A stretch of DNA of 64,000 nucleotides. It comes from Clostridium magnum DSM 2767 (GTDB lineage: Bacteria > Bacillota > Clostridia > Clostridiales > Clostridiaceae). How positions within the stretch are numbered: the first letter of the stretch is position 1; every line of letters begins with the position of its first letter. Below, piece by piece: positions 38,479-48,082 of the stretch. The notes beneath the pieces are model-generated. The model was not told the origin of the DNA and ran no database searches. It saw nothing but the letters and a program-made list of their open reading frames with translations. Both the position numbers and the translations under genes were made by a program. The stretch spans positions 186,001 through 250,000 of the forward strand of contig NZ_LWAE01000001.1 in NCBI RefSeq assembly GCF_001623875.1. Reading direction: 5' to 3'.

Positions 38479-39345
38479 ATGAGGATGGTGAAACTGTTGG
38501 AGATTCTAAATATTGTAATTAATTCCGTTAAAAACATTAGCGTATCATCTGTAATGGACATATTAGCGGTTTCCTATATATTTTACAAGGCTTACATGTT
38601 AATAAGAGAAACAAGGGCAGAACAGCTTTTAAAGGGAATCATATTTATAATTTTGCTTATACCAGTTAGTAGTTTTTTTAATCTAACTATGCTTAATTGG
38701 ATTTTAACTAAAACTTTAACTATTGGTGTGCTTTCTTTTATTATTATATTTCAGCCAGAAATTCGCAGAGCACTTGAGCATTTAGGAAGAACCGCTTTTA
38801 ATGATAAGCATATATTAGAGGATGATGAAACAATGGAGAAGGTTGTTTCAGAAATTGTTAACTCAACAGAGAATTTATCCAAAAGTAAAACCGGAGCTTT
38901 AATAATAATAGAGCAACTTACAGGTCTTGGAGATATAATTAATACAGGAACACAATTAGATGCAATAGTTTCATCAGCACTTTTAGAAAATATATTTGTA
39001 GTTAATACACCTTTGCATGACGGAGCTACTATTATAAGAAATAATAGAATAGTCTCTGCTGGGTGTTTTTTGCCTTTAACAAGTAATAATGATATTAATA
39101 AAAAGCTCGGAACAAGGCATAGAGCAGCTATTGGAATATCGGAAAATTCCGATGCCCTAATAATTGCTGTATCTGAAGAGACTGGGACCATTTCACTTGC
39201 AGTAAATGGAGTTCTTACAAGAAATTATAATAAAGAGCGACTTAAGGACATTCTTATTAGAATAATTAAAAAAAGACAGCATACAAAGCTGACTTTTAGG
39301 GAGCAGGTGAAGGAATGGAAGAAAAGAGTAAAAGGCAGCAAGTAA
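38479..39345 (+). CDS. cdaA: Diadenylate cyclase CdaA
   Basis: Membrane enzyme that makes cyclic di-AMP from two ATP. The 288 residues contain three hydrophobic helices (about 22-90) and the DAC domain with the DGA motif (residues 181-183, PLHDGATI) and RHR motif (213-215, GTRHRAAIG). The start is uncertain: ATG as given, or a TTG six codons on (giving MEILN) which suits the GGATGGTG region. The 3' end overlaps cdaR by 31 bases. The neighbouring c-di-AMP riboswitch on the other strand reads out its product. Confidence 0.95.
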   Translation: MRMVKLLEILNIVINSVKNISVSSVMDILAVSYIFYKAYMLIRETRAEQLLKGIIFIILLIPVSSFFNLTMLNWILTKTLTIGVLSFIIIFQPEIRRALEHLGRTAFNDKHILEDDETMEKVVSEIVNSTENLSKSKTGALIIIEQLTGLGDIINTGTQLDAIVSSALLENIFVVNTPLHDGATIIRNNRIVSAGCFLPLTSNNDINKKLGTRHRAAIGISENSDALIIAVSEETGTISLAVNGVLTRNYNKERLKDILIRIIKKRQHTKLTFREQVKEWKKRVKGSK

Positions 39346-40532
39346 TTATTAAAGTATGTTGTGTTATAGCTTCTTTTGTTTTATGGCTCTACATATTCAA
39401 CGTAGAGAATCCTGTGAGAGAACGTAAACTTGTTGTCCCTGTTCAGATGGTAAATAAAGATATTTTAGCTCAATCTAAATTAGTGCCGGTTGGAGAGGAA
39501 AATATAAGTATAACCTTAGATATAAGGGGAAATGCTTCAGATATTTACTCAGTAAAGCCGGAGGATTTTAAATTAGAGTCGGATTTAAGTGCTTATGTTG
39601 TGAAAAAGGGAGAAAACAGAATACCAGTTGAAATTAAAAAGAGTCCTGGAAGTATAAGAATAGTAAATAATGAAAATTTATGGATTAGTATCAACCTGGA
39701 TGAAATAATACAAAAGACTGTTTCTGTGAAAGTGATAGTTGAAGGAAAAGCTAAAGAGGGATTTTATGCTGAACAGCCTATAATAAGAACAGAAAATGTA
39801 CAAATAACTGGACCTCAACAAGATGCTAACTCTGTAAACAGAGTGGTGGCAATATGCAATATTAAAGATGCATCTAAAGATATAAATATTACAGCATCTC
39901 TTAAGCCAGAAGACTCTTCAGGGAATATAGTTAAGAATGTTAGTGTAAAGCCTGATTCTCTACAAGTTATTGTTCCGATTAAAAATATAAAGGGTGTACC
40001 AATAAGTGTAAAGACACAGGGGAATTTAGTAAATGGAGGAGTATTAAAATCTGTAGTACCATCACCAGAAAAGATTGATATATCTGGTGAAGAAGAGATA
40101 TTATCTAACATAAATGTTTTGAATACAGAAATTATTGATTTAGGTAAATTAACTGAAAATGATACGGTTGAAATTAAAGTATTAGTGCCAAAGGGGGTAA
40201 CCCTTGTAAATAGTAACGGTATAGTTAAGGTTAAAATTAACTTTGATAAAGGTATACAAAAAACATTAAGCCTAGATATAAAAACTATAAATGTTGGTAA
40301 TAACTATAGTATTACTATGGATAATAATAAAGCTGATCTAACTATTTCAGGTTTAGAAAGTACTGTAAATAATTTAAAAATTGAAGATTTGAGCTGTTTT
40401 GTAGATTTAAACAATCTAGCAGAAGGAGAATATGATGTACCGGTTACTATAAATGTTCCCGATGGCATATCAAAGGTTTCCCAGCAGCCTACAAGTATTA
40501 AAGTAACTATAAAGAAAACCACTGGAGGTTAA
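39315..40532 (+). CDS. cdaR: CdaA regulatory protein CdaR (YbbR-domain protein)
   Basis: Extracytoplasmic regulator of CdaA, anchored by one N-terminal helix (IIKVCCVIASFVLWLYIFNV). The 405 residues contain about four YbbR domains of some 80 residues each; repeat landmarks are VPVQMVNKD, VSVKVIVEGKAKEGFYA, VPISVKTQGNLVNGG and LSLDIKTINVGNNYSI. The start lies 31 bases inside the end of cdaA, so translation is coupled. The following dehydrogenase gene starts 2 bases after the stop. Confidence 0.93.
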   Translation: MEEKSKRQQVIIKVCCVIASFVLWLYIFNVENPVRERKLVVPVQMVNKDILAQSKLVPVGEENISITLDIRGNASDIYSVKPEDFKLESDLSAYVVKKGENRIPVEIKKSPGSIRIVNNENLWISINLDEIIQKTVSVKVIVEGKAKEGFYAEQPIIRTENVQITGPQQDANSVNRVVAICNIKDASKDINITASLKPEDSSGNIVKNVSVKPDSLQVIVPIKNIKGVPISVKTQGNLVNGGVLKSVVPSPEKIDISGEEEILSNINVLNTEIIDLGKLTENDTVEIKVLVPKGVTLVNSNGIVKVKINFDKGIQKTLSLDIKTINVGNNYSITMDNNKADLTISGLESTVNNLKIEDLSCFVDLNNLAEGEYDVPVTINVPDGISKVSQQPTSIKVTIKKTTGG

Positions 40533-40534
40533 AA

Positions 40535-42133
40535 ATGTCAATTAGAGTAAATAATATAGCAATGAATATAGAAGAGGACATGAGTACTTTAAAAAATAAG
40601 GTATCCAAAAAGCTAAAAATATCTATTGAAGACATAAAAGAATTTAAAATTTTAAAGGAATCTATAGATGCCAGAAAAAAGGATAATATAAAATTCAATT
40701 ATGCAGTAGAAGTGATTTGTGATAATGAAGAAAAGATTGTAAAAAGATCTAATGATAAGGATGTTAAGCTTGAAGATGCAGTTATAGAAGAATTTAAGCT
40801 TGGAAATAAAAAAATGAAGCATAGACCTATTATCGTTGGAATGGGGCCTGCAGGCATGTTTGCAGGTCTTTTGATGGCCCAAAAAGGATATAGACCTCTA
40901 ATAATAGAGCGAGGAGAAAAAGTTGAGGATAGAACAGAGACGGTAAATAGGTTTTGGAGTACAGGGGAACTTAACTTGGAATCAAATGTTCAGTTTGGTG
41001 AAGGTGGTGCAGGAACTTTTTCTGATGGAAAGCTTACTACTAGAATTAAGGATAATAGATGCGATTTTGTCCTTGAGGAGTTTGTAAATAGTGGAGCACC
41101 TAGTGAAATTATTTATAGTGGAAAACCCCATATTGGGACAGATATTCTAAAGAATGTTGTTAAAAATATAAGACAAAGAATTATAGACCTTGGAGGAGAA
41201 ATAAGATTTAATTCTAGGTTTGAAGACATAGTTATAAAAGATAACTATATAAAAAGTGTTGTGGTAAATGGAGAAGAAATTCCTTGTGACAATTTAATAC
41301 TGGCAATAGGCCATAGTTCAAGAGATACTTATGAAATGCTCTATAAAAGAGGGGTTTTTATGGCACCTAAGGCTTTTGCAATAGGTGTAAGAGTAGAACA
41401 TTCTCAAAATATGATTAATACAAACCAATATGGAAAATATGCTAATCACCCTAGACTTAAAGCTGCAGATTATAGACTTTCATATACAACCCAAGCCACA
41501 GGTAGAGCGGTATATAGTTTTTGTATGTGTCCTGGTGGTGAAGTAGTTGCTGCTGCTTCAGAAGAAGGAATGTTAGTAACTAATGGAATGAGCTATTACG
41601 ATAGAGATAAAGATAATGCTAATGCAGCTATAGTAGTTACTGTAGGAGAAGATGATTTTGAAGGAAATACTCCTTTAAAAGGAATGGAATTTCAAAGATA
41701 TTATGAAAAATTAGCTTATACTGTAGGTGGCGGTGGATATAAGGCGCCTATTCAATTAGTAGGTGATTTTTTAGAGGATAGAACAACAACAAGGTTAGGA
41801 GCAATAAAACCTACATATAATCCAGGCTATGAATTTAAAGATTTAAAAGAATGTCTTCCTAGGTATGTAACTCAATCACTAAAAGAAGGATTAATCAATT
41901 TTGATAGAAAGATAAAGGGCTTTGCAACTAGTGATGCTGTTTTAACTGGTATCGAAACAAGAACTTCTGCGCCGGTAAAAATTACGAGAAATGAAAATTT
42001 ACAAAGTATTAATGTAAAAGGTTTATATCCTTCTGGAGAGGGTGCAGGATTTGCTGGAGGAATAATATCTGCAGCAGTTGATGGTATAAAAAGTGCAGAA
42101 AGCATAATGAAAGAATATTGTCCATTAGATTAG
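40535..42133 (+). CDS. FAD-dependent dehydrogenase (COG2509 family)
   Basis: Predicted flavoprotein of unknown substrate that clostridia commonly encode between cdaR and glmM. The 532 residues have an N-terminal region of about 90 residues, then an FAD-binding motif IIVGMGPAGMFAGLLMAQKGYRP, FGEGGAGTFSDGKLTTR, LAIGHSSRDTYEML and a C-terminal flavin segment GLYPSGEGAGFAGGIISAAVDG. The family is annotated as uncharacterised NAD(FAD)-utilizing dehydrogenase. Co-transcription with cdaA-cdaR is likely because of 2-base spacing. Confidence 0.85.
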   Translation: MSIRVNNIAMNIEEDMSTLKNKVSKKLKISIEDIKEFKILKESIDARKKDNIKFNYAVEVICDNEEKIVKRSNDKDVKLEDAVIEEFKLGNKKMKHRPIIVGMGPAGMFAGLLMAQKGYRPLIIERGEKVEDRTETVNRFWSTGELNLESNVQFGEGGAGTFSDGKLTTRIKDNRCDFVLEEFVNSGAPSEIIYSGKPHIGTDILKNVVKNIRQRIIDLGGEIRFNSRFEDIVIKDNYIKSVVVNGEEIPCDNLILAIGHSSRDTYEMLYKRGVFMAPKAFAIGVRVEHSQNMINTNQYGKYANHPRLKAADYRLSYTTQATGRAVYSFCMCPGGEVVAAASEEGMLVTNGMSYYDRDKDNANAAIVVTVGEDDFEGNTPLKGMEFQRYYEKLAYTVGGGGYKAPIQLVGDFLEDRTTTRLGAIKPTYNPGYEFKDLKECLPRYVTQSLKEGLINFDRKIKGFATSDAVLTGIETRTSAPVKITRNENLQSINVKGLYPSGEGAGFAGGIISAAVDGIKSAESIMKEYCPLD

Positions 42134-42145
42134 AAATATGATGAA

Positions 42146-42183
42146 GGGTACAGGATTTATAAAGATTCCTGTACCTTTTTTAG
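42146..42183 (+). terminator. Terminator after the FAD dehydrogenase
   Basis: GGTACAGGA pairs with TCCTGTACC across about nine bases, then T6. Confidence 0.85.
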
Positions 42184-42349
42184 CTAATTACTTACTATTG
42201 TTACTATATGTAAATTGTAATATAATATTGTAGTATAAGTAGTGTAAATGAAGAATTTTGTACTTATATAACAATTATAAATAAACATACATATAATGTG
42301 ATTGAAGTTAATTAAATTGTATCTAATAAACAAAAAGAGAGGTATCACT

Positions 42350-43702
42350 ATGCAGAGAATGTTTGGAACAGATGGAGTTAGAGGTATTGCAAATAAGGAA
42401 TTAACAGCAGAGTTAGCATATAAATTAGGAAGATCAGGAGCCTATGTTTTAACAGAGGGAACTCATAAACCAAAAATACTTGTAGGTATGGACACAAGAA
42501 TATCAGGAGATATGCTTGAAAATGCATTGGTTTCAGGGATACTATCTGTGGGAGCAGAAGCAGTTTGTGTAGGTGTTATACCAACCCCAGCAGTAGCTCA
42601 TTTAACGAGAAAGTATGGAGCAGATGCAGGTGTTGTAATATCAGCATCACACAATCCAGTGGAGTATAATGGAATAAAGTTTTTTAATAGTCAGGGATAT
42701 AAGCTATCTGATGAATTAGAAGATAAAATACAGAGTGTTATAGAAAACAATTTTGAAGGAGTTTCGCTCCCAACAGGAGGAGAAATAGGTAGAAAAATAG
42801 AGGAAGCAGGAGAAGCCGTTGGAGATTATGTTGAATTTGCAAAGTCAACTATAGACATTGATTTAAAGGGTTTAAAAGTAGCATTAGATTGTGCAAATGG
42901 TGCTGCTTATATAACTGCAGTAAAGGCATTTAAAGAACTTGGAGCAGAGGTTTATGTTATAAACAATGACCCAGATGGAATAAATATAAATAAAAATTGC
43001 GGCTCAACTCATCCAGAGGAATTAATGGATTATGTAGTGAAAAAAGGCTGTGATTTAGGTCTAGCCTTTGATGGTGATGCAGATAGATGTTTAGCTGTAG
43101 ATGAGAAAGGGAAACTAATAAATGGCGATTTTATAATGGCTATTATGGGTAAATACTTTAAGGATCAAGGCAAATTAGACAAGAATGTAGTAGTAGTAAC
43201 TGTTATGAGTAACCTAGGGCTAAATATAGCACTAGATAAACAAAATATAGGAACAGTTAAAACTAAAGTTGGAGATAGATATGTTCTTGAGGAAATGGTT
43301 AAGGAAGGATATAAACTAGGTGGAGAACAATCCGGACATATTATAATGATTGACTATAACACTACTGGTGATGGTCTTGTTACAGGACTACAATTATCAG
43401 CTATAGTAAAAAAGAGCCGTAAGACTTTATCAGAACTTGCATCAATGATGAAGGAACTTCCACAGATTTTAGTTAATGCTACCGTTCCAAATAGCAAGAA
43501 AAATATACACAATGAAGATGAAGAAATAGTAACAGAGATAAAAAAGATAGAAGAAAAATTAAATGGATGTGGAAGAGTCCTAATAAGACCTTCAGGGACT
43601 GAACCATTAGTTAGAGTAATGCTTGAAGGTGAAGTTCAAAGTGAACTTGATGAAATGGCCCACAGTTTAGCAGAACTTATTGAAAAAAAAGCAAATAATT
43701 AA
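42350..43702 (+). CDS. glmM: Phosphoglucosamine mutase
   Basis: Converts glucosamine-6-phosphate to glucosamine-1-phosphate for cell wall precursors. The 450-residue protein begins [19 protein letters not shown]; the phosphoserine loop is [12 protein letters not shown] with the active Ser100; the metal loop DGDADRC and the phosphate-binding [15 protein letters not shown] follow. Start is the ATG with the AAGAGAGG site; an upstream in-frame ATG 16 codons earlier lacks one. Linkage cdaA-cdaR-glmM is classic, although here the gene lies behind a terminator. Confidence 0.97.
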   Translation: MQRMFGTDGVRGIANKELTAELAYKLGRSGAYVLTEGTHKPKILVGMDTRISGDMLENALVSGILSVGAEAVCVGVIPTPAVAHLTRKYGADAGVVISASHNPVEYNGIKFFNSQGYKLSDELEDKIQSVIENNFEGVSLPTGGEIGRKIEEAGEAVGDYVEFAKSTIDIDLKGLKVALDCANGAAYITAVKAFKELGAEVYVINNDPDGININKNCGSTHPEELMDYVVKKGCDLGLAFDGDADRCLAVDEKGKLINGDFIMAIMGKYFKDQGKLDKNVVVVTVMSNLGLNIALDKQNIGTVKTKVGDRYVLEEMVKEGYKLGGEQSGHIIMIDYNTTGDGLVTGLQLSAIVKKSRKTLSELASMMKELPQILVNATVPNSKKNIHNEDEEIVTEIKKIEEKLNGCGRVLIRPSGTEPLVRVMLEGEVQSELDEMAHSLAELIEKKANN

Positions 43703-43717
43703 GAGAAGTGTATGAAA

Positions 43718-43750
43718 AGGCATGGGGAGTATCTCATGTCTTTTTTTTAT
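43718..43750 (+). terminator. Terminator of glmM
   Basis: GGCATGGG pairs with CTCATGTC (with G-U pairs) across a short loop, then T8. Confidence 0.7.
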
Positions 43751-43764
43751 GCAGTTAATCTAAG

Positions 43765-43893
43765 TTTATCCGATGACTAACCGCTCTAATACTCCCATCT
43801 TCTTCAAAAGTGTACGTTGCGAGCGGATATGTCCCTGGATTCGTTCAACTAAGAATCAGATGGGGTTTTAAACCCCATCTGATTCAAGTTTCC
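43765..43893 (-). repeat. 128-bp structured repeat, copy B (inverted relative to copy A)
   Basis: Read on the minus strand it matches copy A (27.6 kb) over its whole length with fewer than ten differences, including the perfect AATCAGATGGGG stem and the tail with TCCGCTCGCAACGTACACTT and GTATTAGAGCGG. Changes in the stem loop keep the pairing. It lies about 60 bases past the glmM stop and upstream of the mannitol operon. Confidence 0.8.
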
Positions 43894-44007
43894 ATTTGAT
43901 AAGAAAAGAATATATTTAGATTGTATTAGAAGGATGGATTATATTTCAACATATATAAGAGAATATAAAGTAGGTTTTAATATATTGTTGTAATTTTAAA
44001 TTTGTCA

Positions 44008-44062
44008 TTGAAAACGTATCTCAACTTTGAACTTGTTCAAATTGAAATAGAGGCTTGTATAC
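44008..44062 (+). promoter_or_regulatory. Putative operator region of the mannitol operon
   Basis: TTGAAC-TT-GTTCAA (44027-44040) is a perfect 6+6 palindrome in the 245-base gap between the repeat and mtlA. Just upstream TGAAAACGTATCTCA loosely resembles a catabolite-responsive element but departs from consensus. TTGTTC and TGTATA, 17 bases apart, could be a weak promoter, as suits an activator-dependent gene. Binding by MtlR or CcpA is inferred only. Confidence 0.4.
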
Positions 44063-44138
44063 CTTATCATAATAACTGTAGACGAAATAATATTAAGTTA
44101 CTTGAGAAAATATATTTAATAATTAAGGAGGTCTAGCT

Positions 44139-45563
44139 ATGCAATATGTTTCAAATCAACAAAAATCATCAGCAAAAGAAAAGATTCAAAGATTTGGTAA
44201 TTTTTTAAGTAGTATGGTAATACCGAACATTGGTGCATTTATTGCTTGGGGCTTAATAACAGCTTTATTTATACCAACTGGGTGGATGCCAAATGAATAT
44301 TTAGCAAAATTAGTAGGACCAATGATAACATACATGTTACCACTGTTAATTGGTTTCCAGGGTGGTAAGCTTGTATATGATACAAGAGGTGGTGTAGTTG
44401 GTGCAGTAGCAACAGCAGGTATTATAATTGGCTCTTCAATTCCTATGTTCTTAGGTGCAATGATAATGGGGCCTGTAGGTGGATATATTATTAAAAAATT
44501 TGACAAAGTTATTGAAGGTAAGGTTCCAGCAGGTTTTGAAATGTTAGTTAATAATTTTTCAGCTGGTATAGTAGGAGTTATTTTATCATTACTTTCTTTC
44601 ACTGTTATCGAACCTGTAGTTGGTGGAATATCTACTGGCTTAGGAAGTGCTGCTACAGCAATAACTAATATGGGACTACTGCCTGTAATCGCTGTAATAG
44701 TAGAACCTGCAAAAATACTATTTTTAAATAATGCAATAAACCATGGGGTATTCTCTCCATTAGGTATTCAACAAGTACAGGATTTAGGTAAATCAATATT
44801 CTTCTTACTTGAATCTAATCCAGGTCCAGGACTTGGAGTGCTTTTAGCTTATATGCTATATAGTAAGGGATCAGCTAAACAATCTGCACCGGGTGCTGTT
44901 ATAATACACTTCCTTGGTGGAATACATGAAATATACTTCCCTTATGTTTTAATGAAGCCTCTTTTAATATTAGCTGTTATAGCTGGTGGAGTAGCTGCAG
45001 ATTTAACCTTTGTTCTAACTAATGCGGGATTAGTTGCTACACCTTCACCAGGAAGTATAATTGCTCTCATGGCTATGGCTCCAAAGGGTGGTCAGTTACC
45101 TGTATTAGCAGGGGTTGTTGTTGGTGCAGCAGTATCATTCCTAGTTGCAGCAGTTATTATTAAGAGAAGTCCTAATAGCGAAGAAAGCTCAGATGATTTA
45201 GTAGAAGCTCAAACTAAAATGAAACAAATGAAAGCTGAAAGTAAAGGTAAGAATGATAGTGAAGCTAAGAATATTGATAAGTCTGATATCAAATTAATAG
45301 TTTTTGCTTGTGATGCTGGTATGGGATCGTCAGCAATGGGAGAGACTATACTCAGAAAAGCATTAAAGGATGCGGGAATAAACGATATCACAGTAAAACA
45401 TTCTCCAGTAGATAGTGTACCTTCTGAAGTTGATGTGGTATTTACGCAAGAAAATTTATATGAAAGAGCTAAAAAATCAGCTGCAAACGCTCATATAATA
45501 ACTGTAAAGAATTTCTTAGATCGCTCAAGATATGATCAGTTTATAAATGAATTAAAAAAATAG
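44139..45563 (+). CDS. mtlA: PTS mannitol transporter, EIICB component
   Basis: Membrane permease that takes up and phosphorylates mannitol to mannitol-1-phosphate. The 474-residue protein has a hydrophobic EIIC domain (about 20-345) with the conserved [15 protein letters not shown] segment, a charged linker, and a cytosolic EIIB domain with the phospho-cysteine Cys391 in [14 protein letters not shown]. The EIIA domain is separate (mtlF). First gene of mtlARFD. Site AAGGAGG precedes the ATG. Confidence 0.96.
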   Translation: MQYVSNQQKSSAKEKIQRFGNFLSSMVIPNIGAFIAWGLITALFIPTGWMPNEYLAKLVGPMITYMLPLLIGFQGGKLVYDTRGGVVGAVATAGIIIGSSIPMFLGAMIMGPVGGYIIKKFDKVIEGKVPAGFEMLVNNFSAGIVGVILSLLSFTVIEPVVGGISTGLGSAATAITNMGLLPVIAVIVEPAKILFLNNAINHGVFSPLGIQQVQDLGKSIFFLLESNPGPGLGVLLAYMLYSKGSAKQSAPGAVIIHFLGGIHEIYFPYVLMKPLLILAVIAGGVAADLTFVLTNAGLVATPSPGSIIALMAMAPKGGQLPVLAGVVVGAAVSFLVAAVIIKRSPNSEESSDDLVEAQTKMKQMKAESKGKNDSEAKNIDKSDIKLIVFACDAGMGSSAMGETILRKALKDAGINDITVKHSPVDSVPSEVDVVFTQENLYERAKKSAANAHIITVKNFLDRSRYDQFINELKK

Positions 45564-45585
45564 ATTAGTAAGCTAGGTGAGTATA

Positions 45586-47640
45586 ATGGATAATTTAACT
45601 CCTAGACAACAGTTTATATTAAGTAAAGTATTAAATGAAGGCCCTTTTAACATAAAGGGCCTGGACAAACAACTTGATATAAGCACAAGGACTATTTTAA
45701 GGGAAATTTCTTCTATTAATAAGTATCTAAAAAAATACAATGTAAGCATATATAATGATGAAGATATGAATCTTATAATTTCTGGTAATAAGGAAGGGAT
45801 AGAGGAAATTAAAGTATCTCTTAATTCAGTTCCAATTCAATGGTTGTTTAGTAAAGAGCAAAGACAAATAGTAATTGGTTGTGAATTGTTGACTGCAAAG
45901 GAACCTTTAAAAGCTTCTTACTTTGGTCATAAATTTAATGTAGTAATGGGAAGTATAAGTCTTGATTTAGATAGCATTGGAAAGATATTTGTTACTAAAA
46001 ACTTATGTTTAATTAGAAAGAGAACTCATGGTATAAGTGTTGAGGGGTCTGAATGGAATAAAAGAAATGCTTTAGTAGAATTACTTTTCAACTTTAAGCC
46101 CTTTGAAGAGTTAGTAGGATTTCTCTATGATGAAAAGATTGATCAAACAGTTAACTCACTTTTCAATATAGTATTTGGAACTCAGATTATAAGTATGGTA
46201 AAAGCTATATTAAATGAACCAGAGCTTAGCTGTTTTAAGGCAAATGATGTAAAATATTTTAGTCTATTCCTACAAATACTTTTAGCTATAAAAAAGACTG
46301 AAAATTATGATAACTTATCCTTGCCGGACAAGATTAAAGATGAAATATCATCATTAGAAGACTATAAAAAAATAAAAGTTCTTGATGAAATGTTAAGAGA
46401 AAATGGTGTAAATTTACCGGATGATGAATTAGCCTATTTGTGCTTACACTTAGGAGATTATAGATATCTATTAAACAAAAATAATAATTTTACAGAGCCA
46501 GACATTGACTTTCGAGATATGGCAATAGAAATCATCTCAGAAGTATCGAAAAAAATGAAGATTGATATTTCAAAGGATACTCAACTGATAAAAGATTTAT
46601 CACAGCATATTAGGCAATCATTTTATATGTTAAACCTAGGAATAAAGGTTATTAATCCATTAATTAATGAAATACAAGAACATTACCCTAAATTGTATAA
46701 GGTTATAAATAAAACCTGTAGGTTAATATTTTCAAGGTATAATCTTAAAATTCCACCTGAAGAGGTGGGTTATATAACCATGCATATAGATGTTGCGATG
46801 CAAAGGCAGCAGGCTATTTTAAGAAAAATAAAGGTGCTTATTGTATGTCCAGGAGGAATAGGCACTGCAAGAATATTATGTAGCAAGATACAATCACTTT
46901 TTCCTGACATAGGTAGCCTTACTGTAGGCTCATTAAATGACGTAAGTCCTAAAAGTGATAATGATAAATATGATTTAATTTTATCAACTGTACCTATAAG
47001 TTTAAAAAACTATAGTAACACACTTCAGGTATCTCCTTTTGTGACTAAGAATGATATAGAAAAAATAAATGACTTCATATTTAACTTTAAAGTTGCTAAT
47101 CAGGAGATGTTTATGAATTCAACCTATGAATCAAATTCTGAAAATATTACAGATGATGAGTATGAATTAGTGAATACTATGCTTAAAAATTTTGAACTGA
47201 AAAAAACAAAAGTTAACTCTTTTGTTGATTTAATAGACTTTATTGTAGATGACATTTACAACATTAATGTTACTAATAATAAAGAAGTAATAAGAGATCT
47301 TATATTTAAAAGAGAAGAGAAGGGAAATGTAGTTGTTCCAGGAACAAATATAGCATTAATACACACTAGAAGTGATGAAATGTTTACTCCTTTCGTAGGG
47401 GTATATCGTATAGAGAAACCTCTGCGTATGGAAAGTATAGGTTTTACAACTGAAGATGTAGATACTTTTATTGTAATAATTGCACGTAGTAATGAAAGCA
47501 ATTATATACTCCAAAGCTTAGGAAAAATAAGTATTGCATTAATTGAAAAAGAAGAATTTATTGAAGTATTAAAATTAGGTAGTGTGACAGAAATTAGAAA
47601 TTATTTAGTAGAAATTATTGATAAATTGGAGGAAGATTAA
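45586..47640 (+). CDS. mtlR: Mannitol operon transcriptional activator MtlR
   Basis: PTS-regulated activator of about 684 residues. Domains in order: N-terminal helix-turn-helix (LTPRQQFILSKVLNEG, DKQLDISTRTILREISSIN), two PRD domains (about 190-400, with LCLHLGDYRY and VGYITMHIDVAMQRQ), a EIIB-Gat-like domain (KVLIVCPGGIGTARIL near 425) and a C-terminal EIIA-like domain (VVVPGTNIALIHTRSDEM). Start is the ATG after TAGGTGAG; a GTG three codons earlier is part of that site. Phosphorylation of PRD histidines and the B/A domains links activity to sugar supply. Confidence 0.94.
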   Translation: MDNLTPRQQFILSKVLNEGPFNIKGLDKQLDISTRTILREISSINKYLKKYNVSIYNDEDMNLIISGNKEGIEEIKVSLNSVPIQWLFSKEQRQIVIGCELLTAKEPLKASYFGHKFNVVMGSISLDLDSIGKIFVTKNLCLIRKRTHGISVEGSEWNKRNALVELLFNFKPFEELVGFLYDEKIDQTVNSLFNIVFGTQIISMVKAILNEPELSCFKANDVKYFSLFLQILLAIKKTENYDNLSLPDKIKDEISSLEDYKKIKVLDEMLRENGVNLPDDELAYLCLHLGDYRYLLNKNNNFTEPDIDFRDMAIEIISEVSKKMKIDISKDTQLIKDLSQHIRQSFYMLNLGIKVINPLINEIQEHYPKLYKVINKTCRLIFSRYNLKIPPEEVGYITMHIDVAMQRQQAILRKIKVLIVCPGGIGTARILCSKIQSLFPDIGSLTVGSLNDVSPKSDNDKYDLILSTVPISLKNYSNTLQVSPFVTKNDIEKINDFIFNFKVANQEMFMNSTYESNSENITDDEYELVNTMLKNFELKKTKVNSFVDLIDFIVDDIYNINVTNNKEVIRDLIFKREEKGNVVVPGTNIALIHTRSDEMFTPFVGVYRIEKPLRMESIGFTTEDVDTFIVIIARSNESNYILQSLGKISIALIEKEEFIEVLKLGSVTEIRNYLVEIIDKLEED

Positions 47641-47641
47641 A

Positions 47642-48082
47642 ATGGCAAAAGAAGTTTTATGTAAAGAAAATATTGTATTAAATGTTGATAGAGAATCTAA
47701 GGAAAAGGCTATAGAGAGAGTTGGCAGGATGTTAGTTTCCAGAGGATATGTAAATGAAAATTATATAGAAGGTATGATGGCTAGAGAAAACGAAGTTACG
47801 ACATATATGGGAAATGGAATTGCTATCCCTCATGGAATGAATGAATATAAGAAACAAATAATAGAATCTGGGATTACTATAGCACAATATCCTAATGGAG
47901 TTGATTTCGGTGATGGTAATATCGCCTATATAGTAATAGGTATTGCTGGAAAAGGTGATGATCATATAGAAATATTATCAAAAATAGCTTTAACAATTCA
48001 GTATGAAGCAAATGTTGAAAGACTTAAAAATGCAAAAACTCCTGAAGAAATTATAGAAATAATAGAAGAAGGTGAAATGTAA
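47642..48082 (+). CDS. mtlF: PTS mannitol-specific EIIA component
   Basis: Phosphocarrier that passes phosphate from HPr to the EIIB domain of MtlA. About 146 residues; the phospho-histidine is His64 in AIPHGMNE, preceded by MARENEVTTYMGNGIAIPHG. The ATG lies one base after the mtlR stop with the site GGAGGA inside the mtlR end, so an upstream in-frame extension into mtlR is rejected. Its stop abuts the mtlD ATG. Confidence 0.96.
   Translation: MAKEVLCKENIVLNVDRESKEKAIERVGRMLVSRGYVNENYIEGMMARENEVTTYMGNGIAIPHGMNEYKKQIIESGITIAQYPNGVDFGDGNIAYIVIGIAGKGDDHIEILSKIALTIQYEANVERLKNAKTPEEIIEIIEEGEM

Noticed and set aside
38751..39191. 146-codon minus-strand frame
   Set aside because: Antisense to the DAC domain of cdaA and without a ribosome site.
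43998..44022. Catabolite-responsive element upstream of mtlA as a firm call
   Set aside because: The match to the consensus is imperfect at several fixed positions, so it is only mentioned with the operator region.
44186..44602. 138-codon minus-strand frame under mtlA
   Set aside because: Antisense to a hydrophobic EIIC coding region, which commonly gives false open frames; no start signal.
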